DNA of 64,000 nucleotides, from positions 560,441 through 624,440 of the forward strand of contig NW_003101662.1 in assembly GCF_000003855.2 (NCBI RefSeq), given 5' to 3'. Of the stretch, positions 59,190 through 64,000 are shown piece after piece. The stretch is from Blastomyces gilchristii SLH14081 (Eukaryota > Ascomycota > Eurotiomycetes > Onygenales > Ajellomycetaceae). The notes beneath the pieces are model-generated. The model ran no database searches, was not told the origin of the DNA, and saw only the letters and a program-made list of their open reading frames with translations. Numbering within the stretch: position 1 is the first letter of the stretch; the number at the start of each line of letters is the position of its first letter. The translations under genes were made by a program, and so were the position numbers.

Positions 59190-62100
59190 AGCAGAATCTC
59201 AGGTCACTCGGAGGAGGTTATTTGGCGCCGACCCTCTTGAACAAACTGTCAAGTCGAATGTGGGTCGACTATTGCAGATTCACGACAAGGAAAGTAGACG
59301 TCGAAGAGACCAGCTCCAGAGGAAGAATTAGAAGGTGAGAGGTAAAAAAAACCAGAAGAATGCGAATTGAGTGCACTTGTTCTGGGTTGTGTAACCACGA
59401 GGTTCCTAGGTAGAAGGAATGTTAGAAATCTCTCTCTGTGCCAGAAAAGAAGAATTGGGGTCAATTGGGTGCCACGTCGTAGCCGGAAGAGGGGGAACCA
59501 AGGTGGTTCCAACGAACCTTTTGACTCAGGACAATACAGGAATTATGACAGCATCTGAATGTTTTCAGCGAGCCAGCGAGTATTGCGCTTTGCACTTGTC
59601 CGCAGTGTGAATATCTGCCAACGTCAAGGCTGTTTCTTCCAACGGTATATTAGGTATATATCTCAACTGAGATGAGTTCTAGACAGAAGCCAGTTGAGTA
59701 TAATCGCGAAGCCAGCCGCAGCGAAAGGAATGTAAGTAGAATAAAGATGGCTAGTGAGTAGGGGAAAGAAAAGAAATTGAGAGTTGTCAAATGGATAAGT
59801 CAAGACGTGAGAAGAGGAGGCAAGATGAAGAGGAGGCGGAGGAGCCAGAGAAGAGGAAAAAGAGAAATGCGACGAGAGACATTCACCAAGTTGCACGCAA
59901 TCCAATAGCTGATCAATCAGGCTCAAGTAGTGGTTAAGCGCCCAGATGGGTTCAGCAGACGGCCGACTAGTAGTCGCCCAGATAGTGAGTTATTAACTCG
60001 CACAATATCCAGATAGACCAGAATAGAAAGGTCAGAGAAGGATTGAGTTGAACGAGGAGAGAAAAGAGACGTGGAGGGGAACATCTGAGGATTAAGCCGG
60101 GCTGGCTATATCTCCTCTCCCTCCAAATGCAAGAAAAGGCCATGCACTACCTTTTGCTCGCAGTGACCATGGCACCCATGGTTGTGTCTGCCCTTGTCGG
60201 CGGTTACATTTCACCAATAAGTGCCACACCCATTCCACCCCGTCCTCCTCTCACCTCGTTGGCTGGGAAGAAACAATGTCCTTGGTCCCTTCAGCCCCTC
60301 AGTTCGCAGCGGGGATTGGGCCGGCCAGATGCTCATTTGCATTCCTCGGCGCATCCTTGTTGACATGGTGGGCCAATCTTAGCCTGACCACCTTTAGTGC
60401 GGCGGCAGCGGATACACGGATGCTCCAATCACACCTCATAAAGTCGCCCAAAGGATCGACTGATGTAGAAAACACCTTCATCACACATGATGCTTGGCTG
60501 GGTGCCGAGCAACCACACCAATGCCGCTACTCCCAGCCACCAATAGTGGTGCGAGGGTGGGCACTTCGTCTTGGCTCTCGAGATGGGGGAACGCGAATCA
60601 AATTGACTAGTTGAGCGAGTAAAATGTGATGGGATGGGAGCTTGGGTGAAATCATGTTGCATCTTGCATGAGAGCGGCTAAATATGTACGCTGTACTCCG
60701 TTACTCCGTATGTGCATTCGATTATTGAAGAAACAAAGGAAGCCGCACATCGAGCCGATTTTGTCCTGCTTTGCCAAAATTCCATCCTTGCTCTGGATAC
60801 TATTCTTCTTTAATACTAACATACTGGCTCTGCTGATGGGTGTTTTCGCCCTGGGCTGAATGCTGCTTGCTATTATTACCCCGGCTAGCCTAGCGACGAG
60901 CTAGCCGGTTGGTTGGTGACGAATGCACGTCCCTTGCCTATCCCATTGCCAAGAAGAGACCTTGAAGTTGGTTTAGGCCCGTCAATTGTGAACGAGCACA
61001 ATTTGCCAGAGATTGTCAACAATTCCCCTCACAAACAAAGAGAAATAACCAGGATTTTGGCAGTCCGTTTGCTAGGTCCTAAGGAGGCTATGAACTTGAG
61101 ACTGAAAATCGCTCTTTTTGATCCAACCCTGGAAGCCTCGAAAGATCGTGCCAGCACGGCTGTTGTACGAAAAGCACACTCTGTTCTGGGCTATAACTGT
61201 TCCACCTTGCACCTATAGTTGGCGAAAATGTTGAACCATTTCTGGTGATATGTATCGGGTGACAATTATTATTCGAACTCATAAATAGTACTCCGTGATA
61301 ATGGACACGGGGGCTGAGATATTGGCATAAATTGGCCACGATGACAATGTACCTAGTATCTTGGTGTTGGTGTTGATGTTTAACTGACGATTTAAGGTTG
61401 CGGGTCCTCAAATAAACTTAAATCTTGGTTCCAGAAAACACAGCCCGAGTCTATCAAGACTACCATCCAAGCAACAATCATAACAAGCCTATTTTTCTGG
61501 CATTGTCAGTTTCGCGCTCCATGGCTTGAAGTATTCCTGCATTCTGACAACTAGGATAGACATATAGGAGTGAACGACACGTTGTTGGCATGATACTATT
61601 TTATATCAATCGCTGGAGGGAATAACGCACCCCACCCACAACTCTCTATCCATTATAGAGGCAGAGAATGGAAGTCAACAAGTACAAATTCCTATTCCAC
61701 CAGATGGGATTTCTAGATCGGACACTTCACATCAGCGAAGGAGATTCGAACGACCTTACCAGCACCGGCATTTAGAGGCTGAAGGCTACCCTTGCAATGT
61801 TTAGCAAATTTCTTGATTTGCGAGCCCCTTCTAGATCAAAACTTTTGAGTAGTAATGGGAATTTATATTTCCTGATCTCTGGAGACACTCAAGGGGACTT
61901 CAGATCAACAATATAGAGTAAATCTGCCTCGGCTTTCAAGCACATGACATATGTCATTGATGCCTCTTCTTTTTCATGGGCACAAGAATTGGAGCCTGAG
62001 CCTCAATGATGCGGAAATTTCAACCTTTCATCAATATTTCCCGCTCAATTTATGTGCGATTGATAATGGGATTTTGAGAAGTACTGTCGAGTGCCTCGTG

Positions 62101-63221
62101 TTATCAATATCTCCACTTTACCTCAGGCAGCAGCATGTCGAGTCGGCAATAGGTGATATTTTCTATCATCCTAACTTCAGAATATTCTGATTGTTGAGCT
62201 TCCACTTGCAGTCAACTGGGAATGTGCGCGATATATACCGAGCATATGTCTACTAGTATGCATGACTCAAGCCAATTTTATCATGTTTCAGGCTTTGCCG
62301 TTCGTGAATCTTATACCGACCATTACATGAATAACGGCTGCAGTCCATTTAGGGATACCTAACTCATGGAAAGGCCACGTTCAGTATAATGTCCGGCTCA
62401 ATAACGATCAACCCCGTTCGGAAGCCAAAACAAAATTGGATAGGGGAGTCCTCGCATCCCACAGAAACGTCATCGAAGTCGTATATTCATCGAGAAAACG
62501 GCTACACGCAGCGGAAGGTCGTATCCGCAAGAGCAACAAAGGGTGAAAAAGTCGTCGCTAACGAGTCTAGGAAGCCATCCCTTTTGAGTACGTATCCTAC
62601 ACGTATGGGGGAAGGTAGAGGTCGGCATGGAGAGCCGAAGGACCATATATGTACTTATGTGTACGGAGTACTGGCGCCATACGAGGAGCTAGCTAACTAT
62701 AGCTTGGCTGTGGTTAGTGCTTTGTAAAGGTCGAGCTGATCCTCCATAATAATAATGCCCCCTCGTTTGTTTACATGATTGGAGGGGTCATTTCAGTCAA
62801 ATACATCTATTTCTCACGTCTGGTCCTTTGTGGGCTGTTGGGCCAGATGCAAGAAGTCCCTTTGCATTATTGACCCTAACAACCTACGGAGGAAATAGTC
62901 TCTAGCGACGAAAAATGTAATCAACCTCGTCTATTGGTAAACAAGAACGCTCTTTAGAGATTGGTTCGTCATTTGTTGTAAGCTTCATCTTGCTTGTTTG
63001 GGTGTAACCTCTTGGGGTACGGATTAAATACAAAGCCCTGTTCGGCGCAGTGTTTTTCCAGTCCAAGCAAACCGCCGACCAAAAAAAAAAAAATTTCTCC
63101 AAACGTTATTCAGGAAATTCCGCCAAATAACTCCCACTACTCCGTAGATAGCTTAGATATAACCAGCCAATTCAACCTTCCTTTCTATAACTTCCATTCA
63201 CTTGACACCCAGGCGCAAGGA
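59190..63221. other. Gene-free stretch, 4 kb
   Basis: Upstream side of the four-TM gene and the Ura6 locus. It includes a purine-rich block at about 59.75-59.9 kb, TACTCCGTA at 60702-60710 (with a tandem TACTCCGTT just before it), 62662-62670 and 63138-63146, and TACTCCGTG at 61289. A frame at 60127-60363 begins with a hydrophobic, signal-like stretch but has no further support. A minus-strand coding-like fragment lies at about 61719-61835. Confidence 0.5.

Positions 63222-64000
<779 letters not shown>

Noticed and set aside
61735..61765. tRNA-like GTTCGAATC box on the minus strand
   Set aside because: Flanking bases cannot form the 5-bp T stem, and no D or anticodon arm is found at the right spacing.
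62389..62727. 112-codon plus-strand frame
   Set aside because: Contains the dispersed TACGGAGTAC repeat in frame, has no motif and lies in a region without other coding signs.

Overview
The window is nuclear DNA of a filamentous ascomycete. Genes carry many short GT-AG introns with CTAAC/CTGAC-type branch sites, there are no operons, and the proteins look like those of Eurotiomycetes. An Onygenales-like member with gene-poor spacers is my best guess; the class is fairly secure and the order is inference. About 17 protein genes are supported, 2 are cut by the window edges, and 1 pseudogene is visible. I saw no convincing tRNA, rRNA, CRISPR array or intact transposon.

Layout, left to right: an arrestin-like protein running off the left edge (-); a PPIL3/Cyp10-type cyclophilin (+); ZPR1 (-); an Rpr2/Rpp21/SNM1-type RNase P/MRP protein (-); a Dal5/Tna1-type anion:cation symporter (+); a 4.2 kb gene-free stretch; a glucose-type MFS sugar transporter (+); histone H2A.Z (-); a small Cys-rich orphan (+); a decayed alpha/beta-hydrolase gene (-); Pho88/Snd3 (+); glyceraldehyde-3-phosphate dehydrogenase (+); the class II histone deacetylase Hda1/HdaA with an Arb2 domain (+, 16 exons); heat-shock factor Hsf1 (-); an aldo/keto reductase (-); the endocytic scaffold Pan1 (+); a Na+/Ca2+-exchanger family cation antiporter (-); a small hypothetical gene (-); condensin subunit Brn1/Cnd2 (+); a four-TM membrane protein (-); another 4 kb gene-free stretch; and UMP kinase Ura6 (+), cut by the right edge. 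Ura6 is preceded by an overlapping reading frame that looks like a membrane-targeting extension.

Most genes are conserved housekeeping genes with independent promoters. Loose themes are chromatin and mitosis (H2A.Z, Hda1, condensin), stress and central metabolism (Hsf1, GAPDH), and transport and membrane traffic (two MFS carriers, cation exchanger, Pan1, Pho88, arrestin); none forms a cluster. I did not find a new multi-gene system. The unusual signals are at a smaller scale: very short coding exons, introns filled with long homopolymers, a repeated GTTCGT donor site, a dispersed intergenic 9-mer TACTCCGTA, a pseudogene with a stop codon inside its catalytic motif, and the out-of-frame extension of Ura6.
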